A stretch of 64,000 bases of DNA from Pseudomonas nunensis (GCF_024296925.1 NZ_CP101125.1:3226501-3290500); one strand, 5' to 3'; positions 8,049 to 18,007 are shown, numbered from the stretch's first letter. Numbers and translations are program-made. Notes: generated by a model from the letters alone, not told the origin.

Positions 8049-10471
8049 TTCGCCCGATGGCCTTTGCGCTGGCGACAGGGCTTGTGAGTCTTGCGCCGGG
8101 CATCGCTCCGGCCGCCAGTGAGCAGTCCGCCAGCCAGAAGCGTCATTACGCGATTGCGGGCGGCTCACTGGTCAGCGTGCTCAACCGCTTCGCCGAACAA
8201 GCAGGGATTTTCCTCGCCGGGCACAACGACCTTGCCAGCGGCAAACTCAGTCCGGGCCTGAGCGGCGATTTCACCGAACAACAAGCCTTGCAGCGCCTGC
8301 TACAGGGCAGCGGTCTGCAAGCGCAACCGCAGATCGGCGGCGGTTATGTGCTGCAACCCGCAAGTGGTGCGCTTGAACTGGATGCCACGAATATCGCAGC
8401 GCTCAGCCTCGGCGCAATCACCGAAGCCACCCACGCCTACACCACCAGCTCGACCTCGACCGCCACCGGCCTGCCGCTGTCATTGCGTGAAACCCCGCAA
8501 TCGATCACGGTCATCACCCGCCAGCAAATGGACGATCAGGGCGGCACCAGCATCGCCGATGTCCTGCGTCGCGCTCCCGGTATCAGCGTGCAGAACTACG
8601 ACAGCGAGCGCTGGGAGTTTTCCAGCCGTGGCCTGCCGATCACCAATTTCCAGTACGACGGGGTGAATACCGACTACGACGGCGTCTACGATTACGGCAC
8701 CACCAGCACCGACATGGCGACCTTCGACCGCGTCGAGATCATCAAGGGCGCCACCGGCCTGATGACAGGTTCGGGCGATCCGTCGGCCACCGTCAACCTG
8801 ATCCGCAAGCGTCCGACCGAGACGTTCAAGGCCTCGGTCAGTGGCAGTGTCGGCTCTTGGGACAGCTATCGCAGCGAAGGCGATGTCTCCGGCCCGCTGA
8901 CCGCCAGCGGCAACGTGCGCGGGCGCTTCGTCGGGGTCTATCAGGAGCGTAGCGCCCACGCCGATCACTATCAAAATACCAAGGACATCGCCTACGGCAT
9001 CCTCAAAACCGACCTGACGCCGGACACTTTGCTGACCTTCGGCATCGACCAGCAAAACACTCGATCCCGTGGCGCCAGTTGGACCGGTTTCCCGATGTTC
9101 AACAGCGACGGTTCACGCACGCACTTTTCGCGCTCGTTCAACCCGGCCACCGACTGGAGCCGCCGCGACTTCAACAACCAGACGCTGTTCGCCTCACTGG
9201 AACAGCGACTGGCCAACGACTGGACATTGAAAGTCAGCTACGACCGCAAACACCGCCAGCACGACACCTTTCTCGGCTCGGCCAGCGGCGGCAACCCGGA
9301 CCCGGTCAGCGGTGACGGCATGTTCATGTACATGGGCAAATTCAAGGGCGACGAGGTGCAGGACAACCTCGACGTCAACTTCAGCGGCCCGTTCAGCCTG
9401 TTCGGTCGCGAGCACCAATTGATCGCCGGTTTCATGGCGATGAACACCCGCCAGGACATACCGGTGTTCGGCTCGATCTATCCGGCGCTGGACGGCAGCA
9501 TCTTCGACTGGCGCGGCGAATTCCCGAAACCGGACATTCCGCAAGTCGGCAGCGACGACATCGTCCAGCGCCAGACCGGCGCCTACCTGGCCACCCGCCT
9601 GAAGCCGACCGACGATCTGTCGCTGATCCTCGGTGGCCGGGTCAGCGATTTCAAGGGCAGCGACCATCTCGACTACCTCGACGCCAATACCCCGGACGTG
9701 CGCGACGGCTACCGGCAAACCGGCGTGATCACGCCCTACGCCGGGCTGGTTTACGACCTCGACGACACCTACTCGGTGTACACCAGCTACACCAACATTT
9801 ATCAGCCGCAAATGAGCAAAGACGCCAATCGACGATTACTCGATCCGGTGGAAGGCGATGCCTACGAGGCCGGCATCAAGGCTGAGTATTTCGGCGGGCG
9901 GCTGAACGCCAGTTTGGCGATTTTCCGCATCGAACAGGACAACCTCGCCGAATACGTCAGCGGCGTCGACACCGAGTCGATCTACCGCCCGGTGCAAGGC
10001 GCGACCACCAAGGGTTTCGAACTGGAACTGGCCGGCGAAGTGCTGGACGGCTGGAAACTCTCGGCCGGTTACACCTACAACCACACACGCGATGCCAAGG
10101 GCGATTACGTCTACGGCTCCGTGCTCCAAACCACGGCGCCGGCGCAAGTGGTGCGGGTGTTCAGTACGTATCGACTGCCCGGGGTTTGGGAAAACCTCAC
10201 GGTCGGTGGCGGGGTGAATTGGCAGAGTGAATTTTTCGGCAATGTGTTCCAGCCGAATCCAAACGACGGCGGCCAATACGCGCGTATCACCCAGGACAGT
10301 TATTACTTGGTGGACGTGATGGCGCGCTATCGCTTCAACGAGCACCTGAGTGCGACGCTCAATGTGAAGAACCTGTTCGACAAGACATACTACACCGGCC
10401 TCGGAAATTTCGGCACCGGGTTTTATGGGGAGCCGCGGAGTTTGCAGCTCACCACCAAGTGGGAGTTCTAG
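8045..10471 (+). CDS. TonB-dependent siderophore receptor with N-terminal signalling domain (FecA/FpvA type)
   Basis: Outer-membrane ferric-siderophore transducer, 808 aa from the GTG at 8045; ATG at 8057 is the alternative start. A signal peptide (MAFALATGLVSLAPG) is followed by a secretin/TonB short N-terminal domain at about residues 35-90 (YAIAGGSLVSVLNRFAEQAG), which contacts the FecR-like protein. The plug carries SLRETPQSITVITRQQMDD and RVEIIKGATGLMTGSGDPSA, and the 22-strand barrel ends in the aromatic TTKWEF. The barrel resembles the FhuE/FpvA/FoxA group that takes hydroxamate or pyoverdine-type siderophores; the ligand is unknown. A close paralogue without the signalling domain is at 30678-32912. 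Confidence 0.94.
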   Translation: MIRPMAFALATGLVSLAPGIAPAASEQSASQKRHYAIAGGSLVSVLNRFAEQAGIFLAGHNDLASGKLSPGLSGDFTEQQALQRLLQGSGLQAQPQIGGGYVLQPASGALELDATNIAALSLGAITEATHAYTTSSTSTATGLPLSLRETPQSITVITRQQMDDQGGTSIADVLRRAPGISVQNYDSERWEFSSRGLPITNFQYDGVNTDYDGVYDYGTTSTDMATFDRVEIIKGATGLMTGSGDPSATVNLIRKRPTETFKASVSGSVGSWDSYRSEGDVSGPLTASGNVRGRFVGVYQERSAHADHYQNTKDIAYGILKTDLTPDTLLTFGIDQQNTRSRGASWTGFPMFNSDGSRTHFSRSFNPATDWSRRDFNNQTLFASLEQRLANDWTLKVSYDRKHRQHDTFLGSASGGNPDPVSGDGMFMYMGKFKGDEVQDNLDVNFSGPFSLFGREHQLIAGFMAMNTRQDIPVFGSIYPALDGSIFDWRGEFPKPDIPQVGSDDIVQRQTGAYLATRLKPTDDLSLILGGRVSDFKGSDHLDYLDANTPDVRDGYRQTGVITPYAGLVYDLDDTYSVYTSYTNIYQPQMSKDANRRLLDPVEGDAYEAGIKAEYFGGRLNASLAIFRIEQDNLAEYVSGVDTESIYRPVQGATTKGFELELAGEVLDGWKLSAGYTYNHTRDAKGDYVYGSVLQTTAPAQVVRVFSTYRLPGVWENLTVGGGVNWQSEFFGNVFQPNPNDGGQYARITQDSYYLVDVMARYRFNEHLSATLNVKNLFDKTYYTGLGNFGTGFYGEPRSLQLTTKWEF

Positions 10472-10480
10472 GGCTGCGCC

Positions 10481-11839
10481 TCAGCGGATTTTTACGTAGT
10501 TGCCGCCGTATTTCAGGTACTCACCGTAACCCGTCACGACCGCCGCGCCGTTGAACAACTGCAGGCGCAAGACCGGCCCACCCTGGGCGTCCAGCACGAT
10601 GGCCAGATTGCCTGCCTGCAACGTCGACTGATAATGGATTTCGCTCGGTGGGTCCTTGAGCTGTGAGTAGTCGAGGGTGATATCGGCAGTCTCCGGTCCA
10701 TTATCGATTCCCGGCAGTATTTTCACCGACAGCTCGCTGATTAGTCTCGCTTCGAAATTGGTCAGCCGGTACTTACCTTCACGCTGATTGTTGGCCACCC
10801 CTTCAAGTTTCTGCGGCGCAATCTTGAATTCGGCGAGACGCATTTTGGCGTTGAACTCGCGCTTGGCGCTACGCCAGGTGCCTGTGTAGTTACCCTGTTC
10901 GTCCGGTTCGTCTTTCAGGGACCAATCGCCGGTGATCTGCCCGTCATCGTCCAATTCATGCAGCAACACACCGCGACCATAGACGGAGTCTCCGACCAGC
11001 CGGATCGGTTTGCCGCTACCGCTTTTTCCGTAACGCACTTCACCTATGTACACCTCGCCCTGGATTTGCCACCAGAGCTCGAACGCGATCTTGTCGTTAA
11101 GGGTGCCGCGAAACGTCAATGGCGGCTCGGCGTAGGGGCCCGCAAGTGTCTGGTGTTCGATCCACTGGCCGTCCTTGAGCTCGCGTTCGGTGACGTCCAG
11201 GTAGCCCGCTGGCATGTAGGGATTGGCTTGCGTCGGCATCTGCATCGCCTCGATCTTTTCAGCGACCATGACCGGTTCATTATTTTCGATTTTCCAAGTC
11301 GCGTACTGATGCCAGCAGCAGCCGCTTTTCGAGCTAGTGTGCAAGCGCTTGGCGACTGGATCAACACCGAACATGCCCAATTGCCCGTCGCGGGTCAGGT
11401 CGGAGAAAGCCGGGGCAAACACCAGAGTCGGGCCCCCGGGGGCGGACAGGTAAATGTCATAGGAAGGCCCGCCATAACCGCCCTCGCTGCCGTTGCGCAC
11501 AGCCAGATCCTGTTGTCCGTCGAAATTGAAATCATCGAAAAACAGCAAACTCTGTTCGCCATAGAGCGGGGCCTGGTTGATCTCCATCATTTGGCTGCCC
11601 GGTTTGTACGTGACAAACCCCTCGGGTGAATCAATGCGCTGCAACACCTGGCCACCGGTTTTGTCGCGCAAGGTGATCTGCGCGGGCGCGCCCTCATAGC
11701 TTTTAGCGGGCGGCTGCGGGAACACCACCTCAATCGCATATTTGTGCGCAGGATCAGTGAGGTGAAACGTCAACGGTTCGGCATTTAGGCCCGTGCTGGC
11801 AAGCAGGCAGGCAACAGCCAATAAACGAGGGGCAACCAT
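10481..11839 (-). CDS. Exported protein of unknown function with a DxNxDGxxD-type loop
   Basis: A 452-aa protein with a signal peptide (residues 1-20, cleavage near LNA-EP). Residues around 105-135 read LLFFDDFNFDGQQDLAVR then GGYGGPSYDIYL, an EF-hand-like or VCBS-like calcium loop of the sort seen in XAC2610-related exported proteins. The second half is predicted beta-rich, with repeated F(R/E)G(T/L)L and GTW motifs. The start ATG has AAGGA upstream. It is convergent with the receptor gene, 9 bp apart. I do not recognise a specific function. Confidence 0.75.
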   Translation of the reverse strand: MVAPRLLAVACLLASTGLNAEPLTFHLTDPAHKYAIEVVFPQPPAKSYEGAPAQITLRDKTGGQVLQRIDSPEGFVTYKPGSQMMEINQAPLYGEQSLLFFDDFNFDGQQDLAVRNGSEGGYGGPSYDIYLSAPGGPTLVFAPAFSDLTRDGQLGMFGVDPVAKRLHTSSKSGCCWHQYATWKIENNEPVMVAEKIEAMQMPTQANPYMPAGYLDVTERELKDGQWIEHQTLAGPYAEPPLTFRGTLNDKIAFELWWQIQGEVYIGEVRYGKSGSGKPIRLVGDSVYGRGVLLHELDDDGQITGDWSLKDEPDEQGNYTGTWRSAKREFNAKMRLAEFKIAPQKLEGVANNQREGKYRLTNFEARLISELSVKILPGIDNGPETADITLDYSQLKDPPSEIHYQSTLQAGNLAIVLDAQGGPVLRLQLFNGAAVVTGYGEYLKYGGNYVKIR

Positions 11840-11987
11840 AATGCTGAGCGTCCTTGCGGCAAAATCCGGGCGGCAAGTCTAACGGCAAACGGTGCGGGCG
11901 GCGACTTGTCGATCTACGGCACGGCCAATCGACTACAGACTGACTACGCTGATAATCCAGCGTGATAACCCGTAGAGGAGAACCGCC

Positions 11988-12485
11988 ATGCAACGCGTGC
12001 AAAAACTCACACCCTGCCTGTGGTTCGACGATCAGGCTGAAGCGGCTGCCAAATTCTATTGCTCGATCTTCGATCACTCGAAAATCACCGCCATCACCCA
12101 TTACGGCAAGGCCGGTTTCGAGTTTCATGGACGCCCGGAAGGCTCGGTATTGACCGTAAGTTTCGAACTCGACGGCCAAAGCTTCACTGGGCTCAACGGT
12201 GGCCCGGTGTTCACGTTCAACGAAGCGGTGTCGTTCCAGGTCAATTGCTACACGCAAGTCGAGATCGACCATTTCTGGGGCGCGTTGTCCGCTGTTCCCG
12301 AAGCAGAACAATGTGGCTGGGTGAAGGACAAGTTCGGGGTGTCGTGGCAGATCGTGCCGGTGGCGCTGACGGAAATGCTCAAGGACCCTGACACGGTCAA
12401 ATCCCAACGGGCCATGCAGGCGATGATGCAGATGAAAAAACTCGACATCGCCGAACTGCAGCGCGCCTTTCATGGCGAGAGCTAA
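11988..12485 (+). CDS. VOC-superfamily protein (PhnB / 3-demethylubiquinone methyltransferase-like)
   Basis: A 165-aa protein with the vicinal-oxygen-chelate fold of the PhnB-like group. Conserved segments are LTPCLWFDDQAEAAAKFYCS, SFTGLNGGPVFTFNEAVSFQ, and the C-terminal CGWVKDKFGVSWQIVP. Members are often mis-annotated as 3-demethylubiquinone methyltransferases; most have no proven reaction. A strong AGAGGAG ribosome site precedes the ATG. It lies 31 bp before the AraC gene and may be cotranscribed with it. Confidence 0.88.
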   Translation: MQRVQKLTPCLWFDDQAEAAAKFYCSIFDHSKITAITHYGKAGFEFHGRPEGSVLTVSFELDGQSFTGLNGGPVFTFNEAVSFQVNCYTQVEIDHFWGALSAVPEAEQCGWVKDKFGVSWQIVPVALTEMLKDPDTVKSQRAMQAMMQMKKLDIAELQRAFHGES

Positions 12486-12516
12486 TACACTCGTGCGCTG
12501 ACCTGCGAGGACGCCG

Positions 12517-13353
12517 ATGATGAAGCACACCGTGGCCAAAGATGCCGACAAAGCCCCACGCTTCTGGCGCGACGACGCCCTGCCCTTCATCGAGGCCCGG
12601 GCCATCGCCGACGGGCGCGAGGTCTGCTATGCCCGGCACTCCCACGCGCACTTTTCCATCGGCGCGATCACCGCCGGGTGCAGCACGTACGTTCACGAGC
12701 AATCGGAATTTACGGTGAGCGCCGGCACCGTGGTGCTGATGAATCCGGGCGATGTCCACGCCTGCAATCCCATCGACGACCAGCCCTGGTCGTACCTGAT
12801 GCTCTACGTCGAGACGCCATGGCTGACCGACTTGCAGCATCAATTGGGGTTCAGCCAGGACCAGGCATTCCGGCGGTTTTCCATCACCCATTTGCGCGAC
12901 GCCAGTCTGTTTACTGGTCTGAAAGATTTGTACGCGGTGTTGATCGACACAGAGCAAGACGTGCTGCGCAAACACAGCGCGGCGGTGGAGTTTTTCACCG
13001 ACGTGCAACAACGACTCAACCCCATCGATCAGCCGCTGCGCGAGCCCAACTTCAAACTGGAACGTGCCGCCGAGTACATCCGCGACAACTGCAGGCAGTT
13101 GCTCAAGTTGGAAGACATCTGCGAGGCGGCGCAGTTGTCGCCGTCCTACCTGATTCGCGCGTTCAAGCAGCATTTCGGCATGACGCCCCACGCCTTCCTG
13201 GTCAACCAGCGCATCCAGTTTGCCCGGGAGCGTCTGCGCAGCGGCCGGCTGATCGCCGATGTGGCGCTGGAAGCCGGGTTTGCCGATCAGGCGCACTTTC
13301 AGCGGGCGTTTAAACAGCATCTGGCGGCGACACCGGGGCAGTATCGGGGGTAA
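12517..13353 (+). CDS. AraC-family transcriptional regulator
   Basis: Regulator of 278 aa. The N-terminal cupin (about residues 35-110) has the RHSHAHFSIGAITAG and VLMNPGDVHACNP metal/sugar-pocket motifs of the AraC_binding family. The C-terminal double helix-turn-helix (about 185-278) shows QLLKLEDICEAAQLSPSYL and IADVALEAGFADQAHFQRAF. Regulators of this subtype are frequently found next to LysE-type exporter genes; here a LysE gene lies convergent at 17210 but is separated by the large Fic-domain gene. Confidence 0.93.
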   Translation: MMKHTVAKDADKAPRFWRDDALPFIEARAIADGREVCYARHSHAHFSIGAITAGCSTYVHEQSEFTVSAGTVVLMNPGDVHACNPIDDQPWSYLMLYVETPWLTDLQHQLGFSQDQAFRRFSITHLRDASLFTGLKDLYAVLIDTEQDVLRKHSAAVEFFTDVQQRLNPIDQPLREPNFKLERAAEYIRDNCRQLLKLEDICEAAQLSPSYLIRAFKQHFGMTPHAFLVNQRIQFARERLRSGRLIADVALEAGFADQAHFQRAFKQHLAATPGQYRG

Positions 13354-13536
13354 GTGGTCTTCCCTGTCCAACACCGTTAAACACAAGTAGCAACAACAGC
13401 AACTATTAACTTCGCCCCCACAACACAACGTCGGCGACGTGTTTTCACATACTGTCATAGACCCACAACCACGAATTTGTGCGTACTCCCTTACTCTAAA
13501 AACAACAGCCACATCACTAGAAGAGGGAACTTCAGT

Positions 13537-16500
13537 ATGTATAACGCCAGCAACGAACTTCAGCGGCAAGTTGTAACCGAAACACTTGCGAACCTTATCG
13601 GCGACGCGTTCGTCCACAAAACCCTCGAATGGCCGTGGGATCGCCTGGCCGTTAGCAGCGTGACGGGCTCGACCTTCGACCAGGCCCACCGCCCGGCGTC
13701 GGTTTATCTCGCGCGCCTGATCCGTCATCCCGAGTTCTTGAAACTTCGGGCGGAACGATCCATTCGGGAAAACGACACGTTCCATGTCGACAAAAACGGG
13801 CGTATTTACCACGCCCATGAAAACTCGAGTTCCGGTGGGCGTCCGGGCAACCCGCCGACTTACGTCACCAATCATTACTTTTCGCGCACCGACATTACCC
13901 GCCATGTCGCCAGCATCACCGCGCTTCAGGAAGACCTGGAACTGCTGACGAAAATGGCCGGCACTACCGCCGGATTCGTTACATCCAATGGCCGTATTAC
14001 CATCGGTCAATGGCTGCAATTCCACGGTCTGAAACTGCCGACCAGCGAACAGGACATCCAGGCGCTGATCGACTTGCTCAACTTCGCAACGCTGCCCTCC
14101 AGCCCGACGTTCGAGAATTACTGGCAGTTACTGGACACGCCCGACGATTCGCCCTTCAGGCTCACGGAGCAAAACCGCGCCATCATTGGCCGAGTGAACC
14201 AGGCACTGAAAGTCGAGGAAGCTCCTCTGGTCGAGCAATTTGGCGCCTGGCTGATGCTGGAAAACGCCGGCTCGGAAAAACTGCCGACCAGCCATGACTA
14301 TCGATTACAAAGGCTGATCGACATCGCCCGGCAAAATACCGATCACGGGCAGCCGTATCTTGATGCACTGGGCTGGTTCACTGAAAAAACCGGCGCCAAA
14401 TCCACCCAAGCCTTCATCGAGCAACTGCTGATTGCCGCCCTGCTGCTTGATCTTGATCCCGATGCCGACAGCGCCAACACGTCATTCGCAGGCTTTGACC
14501 TCTACTCGACCCACTACCTGCACCGTCAGCCCGCCGACGTGCGCGAAGAGTTGCAACGGCATCTGAAAAACCGATGTGCCCTGAACCCCATGATTGCGCC
14601 GCTGGTCGTGGAATGGGTGCTGGCGGGCATGGCCCCTGAATACCTGGTCCGCGATGTCCCCGCCGAACTGCGACTCGGCAGCCCGGGCTGGGTGGTGTTC
14701 ACCCAGGCGGTTCATCTGGTTGAAGCGCTGGTTCCCGGCGCATCCCGTGTGATGACGTATCAGCATCTGCTGGAGTTCAGTCAGGTCGCGGGGTTGACCC
14801 CGCAACTGCAAGCGCTGCATGTCTCTCATATGATTGACCCGATCATCACCTGGGCGCTGATGAACGATCTGATCACTCGGGAGGCTGACGGCCGCTTGAG
14901 CGAGGCGGCGCTGAGCCAAGGCATTGAAGAATACAACCGCTATGTGGGCGCCCTGTCGAAGGGGCTGGACTGCATCAACCAACCGATCCCCAGCCGAAAG
15001 GTGCTCGCGCTGAAGGAGCTGAAATCAGATATCCCCGACATCGATCCTGATGAACTGCTGGTCAAACATCGCGGCAGTGGTGGCGGCGCCGGCAGGAAAG
15101 TCTCGGTACTGGACCTGTACCTGGGAGATGAACTGCATACCCGGAACTGGGGCCGTATCAAGGGCAAGGATATTTACCAGGCTTTCCCGCAGTTGACGCA
15201 GTTGTATCCCGTTGCCCATTTGTATGAAGAAGCCATTCAGGCGCACTACAACGCAACAACGAACGCTTTATCGACCACGATAAGGTTCATCTTTTCGCAA
15301 ATGGAAGAGTCCAACAGGAAGTTTATTGAGCGGGGCCACCTGGGCATCTATCAGGTTAACGAGGTCAAGACCAACGTCGATTATCGACCCAGTGGTGGAT
15401 TTATATTCACGAGCCCTCCAACGACTCTGCAGCCTGAAAAAGACCCGGCTCGCTACGGCATCATTATTTGCGCGGTGATGGGTTCACTGATTCGTTGCTA
15501 TGAACTATTCCCCATGCGCCTGGAATGCCGATCACGCCAGGATTTTCGATCCGTCGTGGCTCCTGGGCTTATTTCCCATTGGGCAGATGAAGACTTCAAC
15601 CAGCAGACGCTGATTACCAATGCCCCCGTTGACCTGGACGCCTACCTCAAGAATGTCGAACCACGGGACGGTGTGAATTCCAGTTTTTACCTCACCAGAA
15701 TCGGCGAATTCAAAGCATCGACGCATCCAATCCAATCGGCCAACCCGGTCCGCTACTTCGGCTCCGAACGGATAGAAGCCATCAGCGACCTGATTGCCCG
15801 GAAAAACCCGCTCTTTACCGAAAAGGAACTGATGCAGATCGGGCTTGACCAGACCGAGCGAGAACGGGCCATTGAAAAAACCGACGCCGTGTTCAATGTC
15901 ATTCTCAACCTGATCATTCCATTCAAGGAATGCGTCGAGGAGATGTCCTCGGGTGTCCCCGAACGGCAGCGCAACGCGATCGCCGGATGCGTCATGGACG
16001 CTGCGGTGGTCGGCCTCGCCTTTGCCGCCATTCCGCTCAAGGTTGCAGGCAGTGTCGCCAAAGGTGCTTCCCTGACCACGAAACTGCTGACGGCATCGCG
16101 GGTGGGCGCAAGTGCGGTTGTTAGCCTGCTCAACCCTTTGGATGGTGTCCCGTCATTGCTCAAGGGAGGCGCGAAGCTGATTGGCAGGGGCGCGATAAAA
16201 GCAGGTCACTTCGCGGCCTCCAGCGCCCAGATTGCACGGGCGCAACTGAGGCAACTGACCGGGGCCAATGCCTATGACCTGATCCGAGCACTGAACCATA
16301 CCGGCGCGGCTTCAGAAATTCGCATGGGCCTGGACACCGTGGCTCACGCCCGGGCGCTGTTTAAAAGCGATGGAATCGAAACCGTGGAACAGGTCCTCAA
16401 ACACCTGCACGCCAATGACGCCAGGTTGCTCAAGCAGGTTCCCGAACAGGAACTTCAGCAGCTGCTGGAAAAAACACTGGCCGATATTGCACGCCAATCT

Positions 16501-17199
16501 GACGATGCCCGATCGCTGGCCAAGGTGTTGGACACTGACGTCGTGGATTCGCTGACCCGCCAACTGGCGCAGAAGTACTCGCTGGACAATCTTTACCAGT
16601 TCCTGGAGCACACCGTGTTGCCGGAGATCTTCAACCACATCCTGAAGGTCGAATACAAAAACCTGGTGGCGATGAATCAATACCAGGCCATCGTGCGCGG
16701 TTCGGACCTTGGCAAGGCGCCTTTCGGCGGCGTCCTTGACGAGGTGTCCTTTAACCCGGGCGGGTTGACCGACAACGTCGACCGGGCCACGGCCTGGATT
16801 CTCAACGCCTCGAATTCGCGAAACGAAGCGGACACCATCAGTGCGCTGCTCCGGGAATTCAGCCGCAACGGCCAACCCCTGACAGAATCTGCGGTTTACC
16901 ACGCGCTGCATCGACGCCTGGTGCCCGAGGTGAAAAACACCTTGCGCAGCCCCACAGCCGAGGCACGTTACCCGTCCAATGTGTCGGGCGCGGCAATGCT
17001 GAAGAAACACTTGGCGACCCTGGATCCGGCTCACGAACATTTCGGCAAACAGATGCTCGGCTCATTCCTTGGTTATCACAGCTTTGTCGATGGCAATGGC
17101 CGTACCGCCCGGGCCATTTATGCGATCACCGAACTTCGCGCCAACCGCTTCAACGCCCTGCCCGTCTCGGCGGAAACCGCCCTGAGCGGTCTGGCGTGA
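13537..17199 (+). CDS. Very large protein with C-terminal Fic motif (candidate effector/toxin)
   Basis: A 1220-aa protein ending in a Fic motif, HSFVDGNGRTAR at residues 1181-1192, matching the HxFx(D/E)GNGRxxR AMPylation signature in full. The Fic segment starts around residue 1050 and ends only 28 residues after the motif. No inhibitory (S/T)xxxE(G/N) helix was found near it. The preceding 1050 residues match no domain I can name; they include a hydrophobic segment near residues 830-880 (CVMDAAVVGLAFAAIPLKVA and following) reminiscent of translocation regions in large Pseudomonas toxins. There is no signal peptide. ATG 13537 has GAGGGA 8 nt upstream. The upstream 180 bp is AT-rich. Probable polymorphic toxin or secreted effector modifying a protein by nucleotidylation; no immunity gene is recognisable next to it. 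Confidence 0.8.
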   Translation: MYNASNELQRQVVTETLANLIGDAFVHKTLEWPWDRLAVSSVTGSTFDQAHRPASVYLARLIRHPEFLKLRAERSIRENDTFHVDKNGRIYHAHENSSSGGRPGNPPTYVTNHYFSRTDITRHVASITALQEDLELLTKMAGTTAGFVTSNGRITIGQWLQFHGLKLPTSEQDIQALIDLLNFATLPSSPTFENYWQLLDTPDDSPFRLTEQNRAIIGRVNQALKVEEAPLVEQFGAWLMLENAGSEKLPTSHDYRLQRLIDIARQNTDHGQPYLDALGWFTEKTGAKSTQAFIEQLLIAALLLDLDPDADSANTSFAGFDLYSTHYLHRQPADVREELQRHLKNRCALNPMIAPLVVEWVLAGMAPEYLVRDVPAELRLGSPGWVVFTQAVHLVEALVPGASRVMTYQHLLEFSQVAGLTPQLQALHVSHMIDPIITWALMNDLITREADGRLSEAALSQGIEEYNRYVGALSKGLDCINQPIPSRKVLALKELKSDIPDIDPDELLVKHRGSGGGAGRKVSVLDLYLGDELHTRNWGRIKGKDIYQAFPQLTQLYPVAHLYEEAIQAHYNATTNALSTTIRFIFSQMEESNRKFIERGHLGIYQVNEVKTNVDYRPSGGFIFTSPPTTLQPEKDPARYGIIICAVMGSLIRCYELFPMRLECRSRQDFRSVVAPGLISHWADEDFNQQTLITNAPVDLDAYLKNVEPRDGVNSSFYLTRIGEFKASTHPIQSANPVRYFGSERIEAISDLIARKNPLFTEKELMQIGLDQTERERAIEKTDAVFNVILNLIIPFKECVEEMSSGVPERQRNAIAGCVMDAAVVGLAFAAIPLKVAGSVAKGASLTTKLLTASRVGASAVVSLLNPLDGVPSLLKGGAKLIGRGAIKAGHFAASSAQIARAQLRQLTGANAYDLIRALNHTGAASEIRMGLDTVAHARALFKSDGIETVEQVLKHLHANDARLLKQVPEQELQQLLEKTLADIARQSDDARSLAKVLDTDVVDSLTRQLAQKYSLDNLYQFLEHTVLPEIFNHILKVEYKNLVAMNQYQAIVRGSDLGKAPFGGVLDEVSFNPGGLTDNVDRATAWILNASNSRNEADTISALLREFSRNGQPLTESAVYHALHRRLVPEVKNTLRSPTAEARYPSNVSGAAMLKKHLATLDPAHEHFGKQMLGSFLGYHSFVDGNGRTARAIYAITELRANRFNALPVSAETALSGLA

Positions 17200-17209
17200 C
17201 GGAAAGAAT

Positions 17210-17797
17210 CTAGGCCCAGAGCAGATACCCGGCACACACCACCAGCAGCAACGCCATTGTCCGGTTGAACAACCGCAGGCCTTTGGTGTTGCTCAAATAC
17301 CCGCGCAAGAACGTGCCGGCGTAGGCCCAGCAGCCTACCGACAGGTAACAGATCACCAGATAAATCGCCGCGAATTGCCAGACCAGCCGCGCATCGCCAT
17401 CCGCGACAAACGCGCCCATGCCTGCGACACAGGCCAGCCAGGCCTTGGGATTGAGCCATTGCATCAACGCGCCGTAGAACATCGACGGTGCCTTGCCCGG
17501 TTGCCCGGCGCTCAATCGACCATCGTCGACCGCCAGTTTCCATGCCATGAACAACAGAAACGCCACCCCGGCCAATTGCACCACCCGGGTCAGCATCGGC
17601 CACAACTGCAACAACTCATGCAGGCCCAAACCCATCAGCACCAACAACAGAACAAATCCCAGGGTCGCCCCTGCCACATGCCGTTGACTGGCGCGAAAGC
17701 CGAACTGCGCACCGGAACTCAACGCCACGATATTCACCGGGCCCGGGGTTATCGAAGCGGCCAGGGCAAACGCCGCCATGGAAATCATCAGACTCAT
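17210..17797 (-). CDS. LysE/RhtB-family exporter
   Basis: A 195-aa inner-membrane protein with about six transmembrane segments and the LysE signature SITPGPVNIVALSSGAQFG at the N-terminus. The family exports amino acids or related small molecules; the substrate is not predictable. ATG 17797 has AAGG 6 nt upstream; a GTG one codon earlier is less well spaced. It converges on the Fic-domain gene with an 10-bp gap. Confidence 0.92.
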   Translation of the reverse strand: MSLMISMAAFALAASITPGPVNIVALSSGAQFGFRASQRHVAGATLGFVLLLVLMGLGLHELLQLWPMLTRVVQLAGVAFLLFMAWKLAVDDGRLSAGQPGKAPSMFYGALMQWLNPKAWLACVAGMGAFVADGDARLVWQFAAIYLVICYLSVGCWAYAGTFLRGYLSNTKGLRLFNRTMALLLVVCAGYLLWA

Positions 17798-17887
17798 CAC
17801 AGACCTTCTTCAATTCAGTGGGAACGCTGCTCAAGGTAGAGAGCACGCAGCCCCGCGTATTGAAGAAAACTGCCCTGACATCAAACT

Positions 17888-18002
17888 CTGTGGCGAGGGA
17901 GCTTGCTCCCGCTGGGCTGCGAAGCAGTCCCAAAAATCTATGTCGCGCTATCCATTTTGCGAGCGCTACGCACTCGAGCGGGAGCAAGCTCCCTCGCCAC
18001 AG
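17888..18002. repeat. REPIN (type B), long inverted repeat
   Basis: A second repeat family whose arms begin TGTGGCGAGGGAGCTTGC and end with its complement. The whole 115 bp, loop included (GGCTGCGAAGCAG, TATGTCGCGCTATC, TTTTGCGAGCGC), is nearly identical to the copy at 30432-30545. It ends 6 bp from the tctA stop codon. Confidence 0.9.
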
Positions 18003-18007
18003 GTGAA

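Noticed and set aside
13537..17199. Classic Fic/antitoxin (FicT-FicA) module
   Set aside because: The protein is far larger than FicT and no small antitoxin gene with an inhibitory helix lies next to it.
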